Of a stretch of 20,613 nucleotides of DNA, positions 1 through 6,707 are shown piece by piece. The DNA lies in assembly GCA_963764685.1 (NCBI GenBank), contig CAVXTT010000013.1, forward strand, positions 1-20,613. Direction: 5' to 3'. How positions within the stretch are numbered: position 1 is the first letter of the stretch; each line of letters starts with the position of its first letter. The translations under genes and the position numbers were made by a program. The notes under the pieces are model-generated. The model was not told where the DNA came from, did no database searches, and worked only from the letters and a program-made list of their open reading frames with translations. Source of the stretch: CAVXTT01 sp963764685 (GTDB taxonomy: Bacteria > Bacteroidota > Ignavibacteria > Ignavibacteriales > Ignavibacteriaceae).

Positions 1-366
1 AGATTTATTTCTTTCATACACTCTTATTCTTGCTAATAGTTCTTCTATTGCAAATGGTTTTGTAAGATAATCATTTGCACCTACATCCAGTCCTAAAACC
101 TTGTCTGATATATCACTTTTTGCAGTAAGCATAATGATAGGTACCTGAGACGATTGTCTTATTCTTCTGCAAACCTCAATTCCATTAATTCCAGGTATCA
201 TAATATCAAGAAGTATTAAATCATACTCATTTTCCTCTGCTATATTTAGACCTTCTCGTCCATCATAAGCCACATCAACTTTATATCCTTCATGATTTAA
301 TTCCATTTCAACAAACATTGCCATTTGCTTTTCATCTTCCACTAAAAGAATTTTAAAATCCTTCAA
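1..366 (-). CDS. OmpR-family response regulator, receiver domain (partial, C-terminus outside window)
   Basis: This is the N-terminal 122 codons of a two-component response regulator; the DNA-binding half lies beyond position 1. A phosphorylatable receiver fold is visible: the acidic pair in LLVEDE near residues 8-11, the phospho-acceptor Asp in LILLDIMIPG near residue 54, the conserved Thr in MLTAKSD, and the Lys in YLTKPF. The start is TTG at 366, chosen because AAGGAAGGTGG lies 3 bases upstream and no ATG fits; the frame then stays open to the edge. The family acts in the cytoplasm, changing transcription after phosphorylation by a histidine kinase, which is not in this window. A nested inverted repeat lies just upstream (386-438). 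Base use is AT-rich, like the two genes that follow, and the Gram-positive style RBS fits a Firmicute source. Winged-helix (OmpR/PhoB) membership is inferred from the receiver sequence only. Confidence 0.85.
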   Translation of the reverse strand, partial: MKDFKILLVEDEKQMAMFVEMELNHEGYKVDVAYDGREGLNIAEENEYDLILLDIMIPGINGIEVCRRIRQSSQVPIIMLTAKSDISDKVLGLDVGANDYLTKPFAIEELLARIRVYERNKS

Positions 367-385
367 GTTACCACCTTCCTTTATA

Positions 386-438
386 GTAAAATAGTGAGCT
401 AGTAGCCCACTATATAATACTAATATACACTATTTTAC
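386..438 (-). promoter_or_regulatory. Nested inverted repeats upstream of the response regulator; possible operator/promoter
   Basis: GTAAAATAGTG at 386-396 is exactly inverted as CACTATTTTAC at 428-438 (11 bp arms, 31 bp apart). A second imperfect palindrome, GTGAGCTA-G-TAGCCCAC (394-410), sits inside. The AT-rich spacer has TATA-like hexamers on the minus strand (TATTAT around 412-420). The element lies about 20 bp upstream of the TTG start of the response regulator, where an autoregulatory binding site would be expected. Regulatory function is inferred. Confidence 0.4.
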
Positions 439-470
439 ACCAGCATGCATATACTTATTTTGTTCTAATA

Positions 471-518
471 AAAAATAACAGAAGCTATTGCACCTAAGCA
501 ATAGCTTCTGTTACTTTT
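471..518 (-). terminator. Strong intrinsic terminator after the PLP-enzyme gene (bidirectional in form)
   Basis: A perfect 16-bp stem: TAACAGAAGCTATTGC at 476-491 pairs with 498-513 across a 6-base loop (492-497). Read on the minus strand the stem is followed by TTTTT (475-471), 20-odd bases past the stop codon of the PLP-enzyme gene. On the plus strand the stem is followed by CTTTTATT, so it could also act that way. It separates the PLP-enzyme gene from the response regulator as transcription units. Confidence 0.88.
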
Positions 519-533
519 ATTATGGATTACTTT

Positions 534-2018
534 TTACTTTATAAGTCCAGTTCTTTCATTGAATTGTTCAATTAGTTTATCTAGTTCTGGTCCCATTTGA
601 TGTAATTTACCCCAATAATTATCATAATCATACCATTGTGCATTTAACTCATCTAAATCATACATTTGTTGTTCAATCCAAGTGTAGTACTTAAGGTTGT
701 GAATTCGTCTTTTTACTTTGGTATGTTAACTCTTCCATACTATCTGTTCTAAGACCTAAAACATTTCTGTTATGATCGATGGCAGCATCAATTGCATCTA
801 TAATTTCTGCCTCTTTCTGCTTCCATTTCTTCTAGTCTTGATCCATACATTTCTGCAGAATCTGTAAGAACAGTCATTACCATATCATTTTCTGTTAACT
901 CATAGTATTTAGCAAATTTAATACAAGATAGAATATTTGCTGCACCAGAGATACCAACCCATGAAAGTTTAGTCAATTACTTCTTCTGAAATACCTTGCT
1001 CTCTTAAATATGCTTGTCCAGCTGGTTCATTAAAGAGTCTAAACATACCTAAAGCATCATTATCATCAATAGCAATAACCATATCTGTATTTCTAACATT
1101 ATGAATCCAAGGAATATGCTTATCACCAATACCTTCAATTCTATGATCACCAAAACCATTATTAAGTAAAGTTGGACATTGAAGCGCTTCACCAACTGCA
1201 ATTTTAGCATTTGGATATTGATCTTTTAAGAAATCTCCACTTCCAAGTGTTCCTGCAGAACCTGATGTTAAGCATACACCAGCAAGTCTTCCATTTGCAC
1301 CAGCTTCAGCTTTGATAATGTCGTTCATAGCATTACCAGTTACTTCATAATGCCATAAATGATTACCAAGTTCACCAAATTGATTAAATATAACAACATT
1401 ATCTCTAGTATTTCTAAGTTCCCATGTTTTATCATAAATTTCTTTTACATTACTTTCACAACCAGGAGTTGCAATAACTTCTCCAGCTACTTTTGAAAGC
1501 CATTCAAAACGTTCTTTACTCATATTCTCAGGTAATATAGCAATGGATTTACATCCAAGTAATGCAGAGTTATATGCTCCACCACGACAGTAGTTACCTG
1601 TTGATGGCCAAACTGCTTCATGATATGTAGGATCAAATTGACCAGTAACTAAACGTGGAACTAGACAAGCAAAGCTTGCTCCAACCTTATGACATCCAAC
1701 TGGAAAATACTTTCCAACCATAGCAAAAATTCTTGCTTTAACACCTGATATTTCAGAAGGAATTTCTATATAGTTTGGTAAATCATTATATAATCCGCCT
1801 TCTTTTACAGGTTGATTTTTCCAAGAAATTCTGAACAAATTAACAGGATCAATATCCCATAAACCAGTATTCTTTAATTTTTCTTTAATTTCTGCAGGTA
1901 TCTTGTTAGGATCCTTCATTTGAGCCAAAGTTGGAATAACAACATTTCTTTCTTTAGCACTTTCTACGGTTTTTTTAAGTTGTTCCTCATTGATTGTTAA
2001 ATCTATTAATTTTTTCAC
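534..2018 (-). CDS. PLP-dependent fold-type II enzyme (cysteine synthase/threonine synthase superfamily), with frame breaks
   Basis: About 495 codons when three frame breaks are bridged. The start is GTG at 2018, preceded by a strong AAGGGGAGGG site; stop TAA at 534. The first 349 residues are in one frame and contain the likely PLP lysine in CHKVGAS (near residue 110), a phosphate- or substrate-loop like STGNYCRGG, and a Gly/Ser-rich GSAGTLGSGD stretch, as in cysteine synthase, tryptophan synthase beta and threonine synthase relatives. The reading then moves frame near 970 (KLSWVGISGAANIL follows), again near 810 (EAEIIDAIDAAIDHNRN), and again near 720, ending QFNERTGLIK. Each break is explained by one base. 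Similar proteins of this length are common in Clostridia as uncharacterised PLP enzymes; the substrate cannot be told. It follows threonine synthase on the same strand with a 91-base gap and ends at a strong terminator. I read the breaks as sequencing errors. Confidence 0.75.
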
Positions 2019-2109
2019 TTAAAACCCTCCCCTTAATATATATATTTATTCTATGTTACATTCCTAGATGACATGTTAAATTCAAGTAAATCATCTTGGA
2101 ACTAAAATT

Positions 2110-3180
2110 CTATTTATGTTCTTCTAAATAGTTAATAAGTAAATCTAGTTCTGGTTTAATCTTATCTGGCTTTGTAACAGCCATTTGAGCTGATTTTACA
2201 TCCTTAAGTCCACTACCTGAAACAATAAAAGCTACACTTTCATCTGGTCCTATAGCTCCTTCACTTAGCTAGTTTCATAAGTCCTGCAAAGGCTGTTACG
2301 CCTGCTGGTTCACCAAATACTCCTGTATGTCTTGCAAGAATTGTCATGGCATTTAATATTTCTTCATCACTTACATCTACTGCAATTCCCTTACTTTCCT
2401 TTAATGCATTAAGTGCCTTGTACCCATTTCTTGGTATACCTACAGAGATACTGTCTGCTATTGTTTTTGGAGCTACATAGTCAAATTCATCTTTATTATT
2501 CCTAAAGGCTCTATTCACAGGATTTGATCCCTCTGCTTGTACTGATACCATTACTGGTAGCTTATCAATTAATGCCAAGTTCATAGAATTCCTTAAAACC
2601 CTTCCATACTCCTGCAATAGAACAGCCATCACCAACAGACATAATTACCTTATCAGGAACTTTAAAATCAAGCTGTTCACATATTTCAAAAGCTGCTGTT
2701 TTCTTACCCTCAACTAAATATGGATTAATTGCACAGCTTCTGTTATACCATCCAAAATGATCTACTGCCTTTAAGCAGAAATCAAAGGCTGTGTCATAGT
2801 CTCCATCTACTAGAATTACCTTGCTTCCAAATACTAAAAGTTGTGCAAGCTTTCCTTCTGGAATTGCCTCAGGAACAAAAATATAATTTTCAATACCCAT
2901 ACAAGCTGCAAAACCAGATACTGAGGATGCTGCATTACCTGTGGAGGCAGCACATATTACATCTTTTTTAAGTTCTATAGCTTTTGCAACACCTACAGCT
3001 GAAGCTCTATCCTTAAAGGATGCAGTAGGATTTCTTCCTTCATCTTTTACGTAAACATTTTTTATATTTAGAAGTTCCTCGAGTCTGCTAGATTTATATA
3101 TTGGTGACAGCCTATTTGAAGTGGTGCTGCTCCGCTTAATCCCTCTAGAGGAAGAATTGGAAGGTATCTCCATATATTAG
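2110..3180 (-). CDS. thrC: Threonine synthase (5' end lost at the contig junction; three frame breaks)
   Basis: Threonine synthase converts O-phosphohomoserine to threonine using PLP, in the cytoplasm. The diagnostic PLP-lysine region KDEGRNPTASFKDRAS is present, followed by STGNAASS (phosphate-binding loop), a VGDGCSIAGVWKGF glycine loop and EGSNPVNRAF. The C-terminus reads IKPELDLLINYLEEHK, stop at 2110. Three one-base breaks divide the frame: near 3108 (WRYLPILP...AAPLQIG before it, SPIYKSSRLEELLNIKN after it), near 2600 (FYELG to LIDKLP) and near 2262 (GLMKLAK to EGAIGPDES). The N-terminal zinc-finger-like segment and start codon expected in this family are absent, because the sequence changes identity just beyond the WRYLPILP segment at about 3180. 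Codon use is AT-rich and matches the two genes downstream. The gene is real but represented here by a fragment. Confidence 0.82.
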
Positions 3181-3202
3181 AGTCACTATCCCGATGCCAG
3201 GA
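3175..3202. other. Probable chimeric junction between two genomes
   Basis: Left of this point everything reads as Firmicute-like; right of it as Ignavibacteria/Bacteroidota-like. Two minus-strand genes are truncated against each other here: threonine synthase lacks its N-terminus, and the secreted CSCGPC protein lacks everything after residue ~50. The exact base cannot be fixed, because plausible threonine synthase residues (SWHRDSDSN) continue to about 3202 while the other reading frame stays open to 3186. Confidence 0.65.
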
Positions 3203-3356
3203 GTCCTGCAGTAGTATTCGTATACCACTGGTTATTCAGAGTGGCACATGGTCCGCAGGAGCAGTTAGTAAACCGCTCGACTAAAGATTTTTTATCATAG
3301 GAAAAATTATTTGATGATAAAAGAAGGACGAGAACAAGAAGTAGGATTTTTTTCAT
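3186..3356 (-). CDS. N-terminal fragment of a secreted thioredoxin-like / Omp28-type protein, truncated at the junction
   Basis: A 56-codon reading frame from ATG 3356 to a TAG at 3186 that lies in or next to the junction, so the stop is probably not the native end. GCGGAG stands 6 bases before the ATG. Residues 1-19 form a classic signal peptide (MKKILLLVLVLLLSS followed by a polar stretch). The mature part reads SLVERFTNCSCGPCATLNN, with a CxxC-type cysteine pair (CGPC) in the context VERFT, as in the thioredoxin-like start of Omp28-related and similar envelope proteins of Bacteroidota and relatives (VLVEEFTG-type opening). The native protein was presumably a longer secreted or outer-membrane protein. 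Family assignment rests on this short motif only. Confidence 0.6.
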   Translation of the reverse strand: MKKILLLVLVLLLSSNNFSYDKKSLVERFTNCSCGPCATLNNQWYTNTTAGLLASG

Positions 3357-3484
3357 TTCAGCTCCGCTAACATTATGAAGATAGTTGCTGAAACTTAATT
3401 ATTTGTAATTAGAAAACAAAGGAGATAGAGACAGGTTAGTATAATAGTTCCCCACCCCCTACAACACAAATGAATTGTCATTAA

Positions 3485-3553
3485 GATGAGTCCTCGGGGA
3501 AGCAATACCTCGCACCGCACGTCATTGCGACGAGTCATCGAGGAAGCAATCTC
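3485..3553 (+). repeat. Two imperfect 25-bp direct repeats of the GTCATTGCGA/GAAGCAATC intergenic type
   Basis: 3485-3509 and 3529-3553 align base for base over 25 positions with 5 or 6 differences; both contain GAGTC, TCG and GGAAGCAAT. The period is 44 bases, and GTCATTGCGA lies between them at 3521-3530. Sequences of the form GTCATTGCGA...GAAGCAATC are a recurrent intergenic repeat in several Gram-negative environmental lineages. No function is assigned. Confidence 0.6.
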
Positions 3554-3600
3554 CCGATACAAGAGGCAGGAATTGACTGGTTATGCTGAATCATCCCACT

Positions 3601-3651
3601 GCCCGCCCTTGTGGCTTCGATACATTCCTATGGAATACTCAGCCACCGGGC
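3601..3651 (-). repeat. REP-like palindromic element, copy A (inverted orientation)
   Basis: Outer arms GTGGCT (3611-3616) and AGCCAC (3641-3646) pair perfectly; inner arms ATTCC (3624-3628) and GGAAT (3632-3636) pair around TAT. GCCCG (3601-3605) and CGGGC (3647-3651) could extend the outer stem across an internal loop. On the minus strand the order CTGAGT, inner palindrome, TATCGAAG matches copies B and C at 3817 and 20566. Confidence 0.6.
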
Positions 3652-3780
3652 TAGAATTCTTTAGGCAATGGTAAAGAGGGCGTTATTAGTTGTTACCCTA
3701 TAAATGCTTTATTTAAGTTAAGGACAGGCTACCTGGAAATTTCAGGTCAAATAGAAAGGCATCTTCAATGGTTCGAAAGC

Positions 3781-3800
3781 GGGCGATCGGGAGATCGCCC
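3781..3800. repeat. Perfect 8-bp hairpin
   Basis: GGGCGATC (3781-3788) and GATCGCCC (3793-3800) flank the loop GGGA. No T-run follows (TTACAGC), so a rho-independent terminator is unlikely. It sits 16 bp upstream of palindromic element B and may be part of a composite repeat. Confidence 0.5.
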
Positions 3801-3816
3801 TTACAGCTAACTTAAA

Positions 3817-3854
3817 GGTCAGTGAGTGTCCGAATTCGGATGTATCGAAGTGAA
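3817..3854 (+). repeat. REP-like palindromic element, copy B
   Basis: Same layout as the copy at 20566: GAGTG, a perfect 12-bp inner palindrome TCCGAATTCGGA (3829-3840), then TGTATCGAAGTGA. The outer arms GGTCAGT and AGTGAAC are partly mismatched, so this copy looks decayed. Confidence 0.6.
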
Positions 3855-3973
3855 CATTTTATAAGGAGAGTCAGACTCTTCTTGAGTTTATCATTGAAAA
3901 TAATACAAAATATACATAAATTATTGCACGGAATTAGAGTACAATAAATTATTAAAAGTTTGCATAAATAAAT

Positions 3974-3979
3974 TATAAT
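3974..3979 (+). promoter_or_regulatory. Possible -10 hexamer for the toxin-antitoxin pair
   Basis: TATAAT lies 8 bases before the antitoxin ATG in a strongly AT-rich stretch. There is no good -35 hexamer at 17 bp, and such a placement would give a nearly leaderless message, so this is tentative. Confidence 0.25.
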
Positions 3980-3987
3980 AGGCTGCT

Positions 3988-4227
3988 ATGGAAAAAGATA
4001 TGGAGAGAGTGAACCTTTTGGTTCCAGCTAAGATATTTCGCCAGATTAAACAAAGTGCATTAAACCAGCAGATAACAACCAGTAAATTTATCAGAAAGGC
4101 TATTGTTTACTATATGAGAGTAAGCGAAACCAAGATGATAAAAGAGAAACTGAAAGAAGGATACCAGGCTAACTATGAGTACTACGAAAGGCAGCAAAAA
4201 GACTGGCAGCACGCAGATAAAGAATAA
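3988..4227 (+). CDS. Ribbon-helix-helix antitoxin of a MazF/PemK-type toxin-antitoxin pair
   Basis: A 79-residue protein with a ribbon-helix-helix DNA-binding N-terminus: residues about 5-12 (RVNLLVPA) form the beta strand, followed by two helices (IFRQIKQSALNQQ and TTSKFIRKAIVYYM). The C-terminal part (KMIKEKLKEGYQANYEYYERQQKDW) is charged and aromatic, as expected for the segment that wraps around a toxin. AGG stands 5 bases before the ATG; an alternative in-frame ATG lies at 4000. The gene overlaps the downstream toxin by 53 bases, a usual arrangement for translational coupling. By analogy with the family, the protein would neutralise the toxin and repress its own promoter. Confidence 0.75.
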   Translation: MEKDMERVNLLVPAKIFRQIKQSALNQQITTSKFIRKAIVYYMRVSETKMIKEKLKEGYQANYEYYERQQKDWQHADKE

Positions 4228-4585
4228 AATCGGGGAGGAACATATCAAAAGGGGAGACGTTTACACAATAAACCTGGATCCAACCCAGGATTCAGAAATA
4301 GGAAAAACAAGGCCCTGTGTAATTATACAAAATGACATCGGGAACAAATTTTCGCCTGTGGTTATTATAGCTCCTATATCATCTGTAAAAGAAATTACAA
4401 AACCTCTGCCTGTGATGGTTTTTATCATCAAGGGTGATGGCGGATTAAAGGAGGATAGCTACGCAGATTTAGGACAAATCAGAACAGTTAGTAAAAACAG
4501 ATGCATCAAAAAATCAGGTAGTCTTTCAGGACCTATAATGCGAGAAATAGATAAGGCTATAAAAATATCATTATCCTTAAATTAG
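4175..4585 (+). CDS. MazF/PemK-family mRNA interferase toxin
   Basis: The core reads RGDVYTINLDPT, then SEIGKTRPCVIIQND and PVVIIAPISS, matching the opening strands of the MazF/PemK fold (GDI-DP, RP-V-I). Proteins of this family cut RNA at short sequence motifs and halt growth. The frame is 136 residues from ATG 4175; the family core starts near residue 26 (RGDVY), so the first ~20 residues are a non-conserved tail and translation could start later, although no better ATG exists. ACCAGG lies 6 bases before ATG 4175. A clear terminator follows 5 bases after the stop. The pair stands alone between repeats, consistent with a mobile accessory module. Confidence 0.8.
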   Translation: MSTTKGSKKTGSTQIKNKIGEEHIKRGDVYTINLDPTQDSEIGKTRPCVIIQNDIGNKFSPVVIIAPISSVKEITKPLPVMVFIIKGDGGLKEDSYADLGQIRTVSKNRCIKKSGSLSGPIMREIDKAIKISLSLN

Positions 4586-4590
4586 ATATC

Positions 4591-4620
4591 AGCCTCCTTA
4601 GGAGGCTTTCTAATTATTTT
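4591..4620 (+). terminator. Intrinsic terminator of the toxin-antitoxin unit
   Basis: AGCCTCC (4591-4597) and GGAGGCT (4601-4607) form a perfect 7-bp stem with loop TTA, followed by TTCTAATTATTTTT. It begins 6 bases after the toxin stop codon. Confidence 0.8.
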
Positions 4621-4901
4621 TCCAATCAGGCTATTAATGTCCTGCCCCTCTCAAGCATATAGTTTAAACAACCTTTGCAATACACCTCCATAGCAAGAAT
4701 CACTGAACACTTCAGCGATGCCTATTCTCATTTTTAATGCAGATGCATACCACGAAAGAATTCCTCCATTCATATAAAATTTCAATTTCTACAGATTATT
4801 ATCATTGCCAGCCCTGAAGCGTTCGAAAATACCAAATCAAAAAAATTTCAAACCCATTTCTAAGTTATTTGCCTTCCCTCCGCGGGGTATTTCCCGGGCA
4901 T

Positions 4902-4949
4902 CCCTCGACTACCCCTCGTAAATATCAAAAAACGAGGGGTAGTCGAGGG
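4902..4949. repeat. 17-bp perfect inverted repeat (hairpin) fused to the tandem array
   Basis: 4902-4918 (CCCTCGACTACCCCTCG) is the exact reverse complement of 4933-4949, with a 14-base AT-rich loop (4919-4932). The right arm is made of the first one and a half units of the tandem array. No T-run follows on either strand. Confidence 0.85.
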
Positions 4950-4988
4950 GTAGTCGAGGGGTAGTCGAGGGGTTGTCCAGGGGTAGTA
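4934..4988 (+). repeat. Five 11-bp G-rich tandem repeats with quadruplex potential
   Basis: Units GAGGGGTAGTC at 4934, 4945 and 4956 are identical; 4967-4977 (GAGGGGTTGTC) and 4978-4988 (CAGGGGTAGTA) are degenerate. The five GGGG runs begin at 4936, 4947, 4958, 4969 and 4980, each separated by exactly seven bases, which meets the usual sequence pattern for an intramolecular G-quadruplex. Confidence 0.85.
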
Positions 4989-5024
4989 CCGATTTCCTGT
5001 AGATTTTAAAAAGTGAATTTTTAG

Positions 5025-5186
5025 CTAAAATGGACAGTATTGTTGATTTTTTCTACAGTTGCAGGAAGAGACGAGAATCTGGTGCATGGATTACAATTTC
5101 TGAATAACGGGGAAATGCTATTAAGAAAATACTCAAAGGAAGGAATTAAAGACAAAACATTTAGGGCGCTTATGGCTGAAAATTAA
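5025..5186 (+). pseudogene. Possible remnant of a small coding region
   Basis: An open frame from after a TAG at 5022 to TAA at 5184-5186, about 53 codons, without ATG; TTG codons at 5040 and 5043 are the only plausible starts and lack a ribosome site. Its translation contains LQFLNNGEMLLRKYSKEG, which looks protein-like rather than random. It may be the tail of a gene lost by rearrangement. No family recognised. Confidence 0.2.
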
Positions 5187-5295
5187 GAAATAGATTTGAT
5201 AAGTCTGCCTGGTGATCAAAATTATGAAGGGGGATTGATTTCTAAAACACTAAGTATATAATAAGTAAGCATCAAAGATAAGTTTATTAATAGTG

Positions 5296-6213
5296 TTATT
5301 CTATTTGTCTGCTAACTTCTATTGATTCTTCAATGATATGCGTAGAATAAGGTAATGGATTTTTCAGGTTCTTTCCTGAAGCATTACCAGTTGGCTTAAA
5401 ATAAAAAATAAAAGTTTTACCAAGTGGCTTATTCTTTAAATCATAATAATTTATCGTGCATTTGAGAGGTACAAATTCAGAGGTTAACGCTTCATCAACT
5501 CTTAAAGAAAAGATGTGTAATAAGTTAAAATATAATTGAGGTGGTTTTAATTCTCTTCTGTTATTACTATTATCCGATAAAATAAACTTAAAAGAATCAG
5601 ATTGTTCATATGTGTATCCTCTACTATTCCAGGAGTTTGTATCATTTCTTATTATAACTTTTTCTTTTTCATAACTAATATCGAATATCGGTTGAATGAT
5701 TTTCGGATATTGTGAGTATGAAATAGGCTTATCAACTGATAATGCATCAAGTTTTTCTTTTACCTTATTTACATCAAAAGAAAATGTATATGTAACTCTT
5801 TTAGCTACTGCACGTCCAACATTATATAAATATATTTTATATTTTGGATCTTGTCTATACATTCCATCTATTAATTCAAGATATAAATAGAAATCCTCAA
5901 TAAATAATTCAGGTTGATATGATGATTCTAACTGTTGAATTGATGTCTCTAATTGTTTATCAGCCTGTTTCATCCTAAGTAGAGTTACATCGAGTGTTAT
6001 AACCGCTAGGAGAGCTGCTGCAAATTTTAATGGGACATCAAACATCTCTAAAAAATTATGCCATCCATCGGTGGTAAGTTGAGGTTGTAGATTACTTGAT
6101 ATACTTATTGTAGTCACTGAAAATATAATTCCAAATACTAAAGCAACTATAAATAAATTAATAAGTATTTTTAAAAAACGTGTCTCTTTAAATGTAAATA
6201 TCAACTTATGCAC
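5296..6213 (-). CDS. Membrane-anchored protein of unknown function (two TM helices, coiled coil, soluble C-terminal domain)
   Basis: A 305-residue protein I do not recognise. Two hydrophobic segments are visible at about residues 14-36 (LINLFIVALVFGIIFSVTT) and 61-80 (LKFAAALLAVITLDVTLL). A charged, coiled-coil-like stretch follows at about 81-100 (RMKQADKQLETSIQQLESSY), then a ~200-residue region rich in aromatic and beta-type segments that carries no catalytic motif I can name. The topology suggests a small membrane anchor with a soluble domain on one face. The ATG at 6213 overlaps the end of the 83-residue membrane protein gene upstream by 8 bases, so the two are one unit. Codons are much more AT-rich than in the neighbouring ABC operon, which suggests acquisition by transfer. 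A sensor or defence-type role is possible but unsupported. Confidence 0.7.
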   Translation of the reverse strand: MHKLIFTFKETRFLKILINLFIVALVFGIIFSVTTISISSNLQPQLTTDGWHNFLEMFDVPLKFAAALLAVITLDVTLLRMKQADKQLETSIQQLESSYQPELFIEDFYLYLELIDGMYRQDPKYKIYLYNVGRAVAKRVTYTFSFDVNKVKEKLDALSVDKPISYSQYPKIIQPIFDISYEKEKVIIRNDTNSWNSRGYTYEQSDSFKFILSDNSNNRRELKPPQLYFNLLHIFSLRVDEALTSEFVPLKCTINYYDLKNKPLGKTFIFYFKPTGNASGKNLKNPLPYSTHIIEESIEVSRQIE

Positions 6214-6457
6214 TACTTTTTTTTCTCCAACTTCTAATTAGAAAACCTAATATTACAAGACTTGTAGCAACGGCCAAGTATATTCTCTCTGCATCATTAT
6301 AAAAGATGTAGGCAGTTTGCGAAGTAATATTTGAATAATAACGATAGTTGGTTAAATCAAATCCACTGAAGAAAGTATGCACAAATAGAAAAGTTCCCCC
6401 TATAAAACAGATGATATCTACAAAATTAAATGAGATTCTTTTAATCATGTTAACCAT
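6206..6457 (-). CDS. Small two-TM membrane protein, partner of the 305-residue protein
   Basis: An 83-residue protein with two hydrophobic segments: residues about 12-31 (VDIICFIGGTFLFVHTFFSG) and 61-76 (LAVATSLVILGFLIRS), ending in the positive tail RSWRKKSSA. The short loop between them (NYRYYSNITSQTAYIFYNDAE) is polar and would face the outside by the positive-inside rule. Two starts are possible, ATG 6457 and ATG 6448; neither has a strong ribosome site. It overlaps the downstream gene by 8 bases, so co-translation is likely. Composition is AT-rich like its partner. No family recognised. Confidence 0.6.
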   Translation of the reverse strand: MVNMIKRISFNFVDIICFIGGTFLFVHTFFSGFDLTNYRYYSNITSQTAYIFYNDAERIYLAVATSLVILGFLIRSWRKKSSA

Positions 6458-6707
6458 ACTATGTACGAGAGATTATATGCAATTATTTAGAGATAAAGCG
6501 CCCAACGATATCTTACGGCTATTTTATCTCCAGTAAAATTACGTATGAATGTTTATGAAATACAAATAAATAGTACCAAAAGATGTTACTCTGATGGTGC
6601 TACTTTCGGAAGCAGGTTGTCCTTCCTTTAAATGCATCCCTCCTTTTTTGATTCTTCCCCTCTTTCCCTTATATTCTATTCCGCAATTGAATCTTTCATA
6701 AAAGGAA

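Larger units (their letters stand above)
3357..3987. other. Intergenic repeat-rich stretch without a convincing gene
   Basis: No protein-coding frame here is convincing; a 62-codon frame at 3486-3674 lies entirely over repeats. The stretch holds the direct repeats at 3485-3553, the palindromic elements at 3601-3651 and 3817-3853, and the perfect hairpin at 3781-3800. The last part (3890-3987) is AT-rich and probably contains the promoter of the toxin-antitoxin pair. Confidence 0.7.
4586..5295. other. Long intergenic stretch with G-rich tandem array and possible gene remnants
   Basis: After the terminator I see no convincing full gene. A 40-codon minus-strand frame at 4651-4773 starts behind no clear ribosome site and matches nothing I recognise. 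The middle holds the hairpin and tandem array (4902-4988); the right part holds a possible decayed frame (5025-5186). Confidence 0.6.

Noticed and set aside
1..3180. Horizontally acquired island in the Ignavibacteria-like genome
   Set aside because: No integrase, tRNA, insertion sequence or flanking repeats; both genes at the edge are cut, which fits an assembly chimera better.
3486..3674. 62-codon plus-strand frame
   Set aside because: It lies wholly over intergenic repeats and a palindrome and has no ribosome site; the translation looks repeat-derived.
3781..3800. Intrinsic terminator
   Set aside because: Perfect stem but no T-run on either side, and no gene ends nearby.
4651..4773. 40-codon minus-strand frame in the gene-free stretch
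   Set aside because: Short, with no recognisable family and no clear ribosome site. The translation looks somewhat protein-like, but I cannot support it as a gene.
4934..4988. CRISPR array
   Set aside because: The 11-bp units are contiguous, with no spacers, and no cas genes are present.
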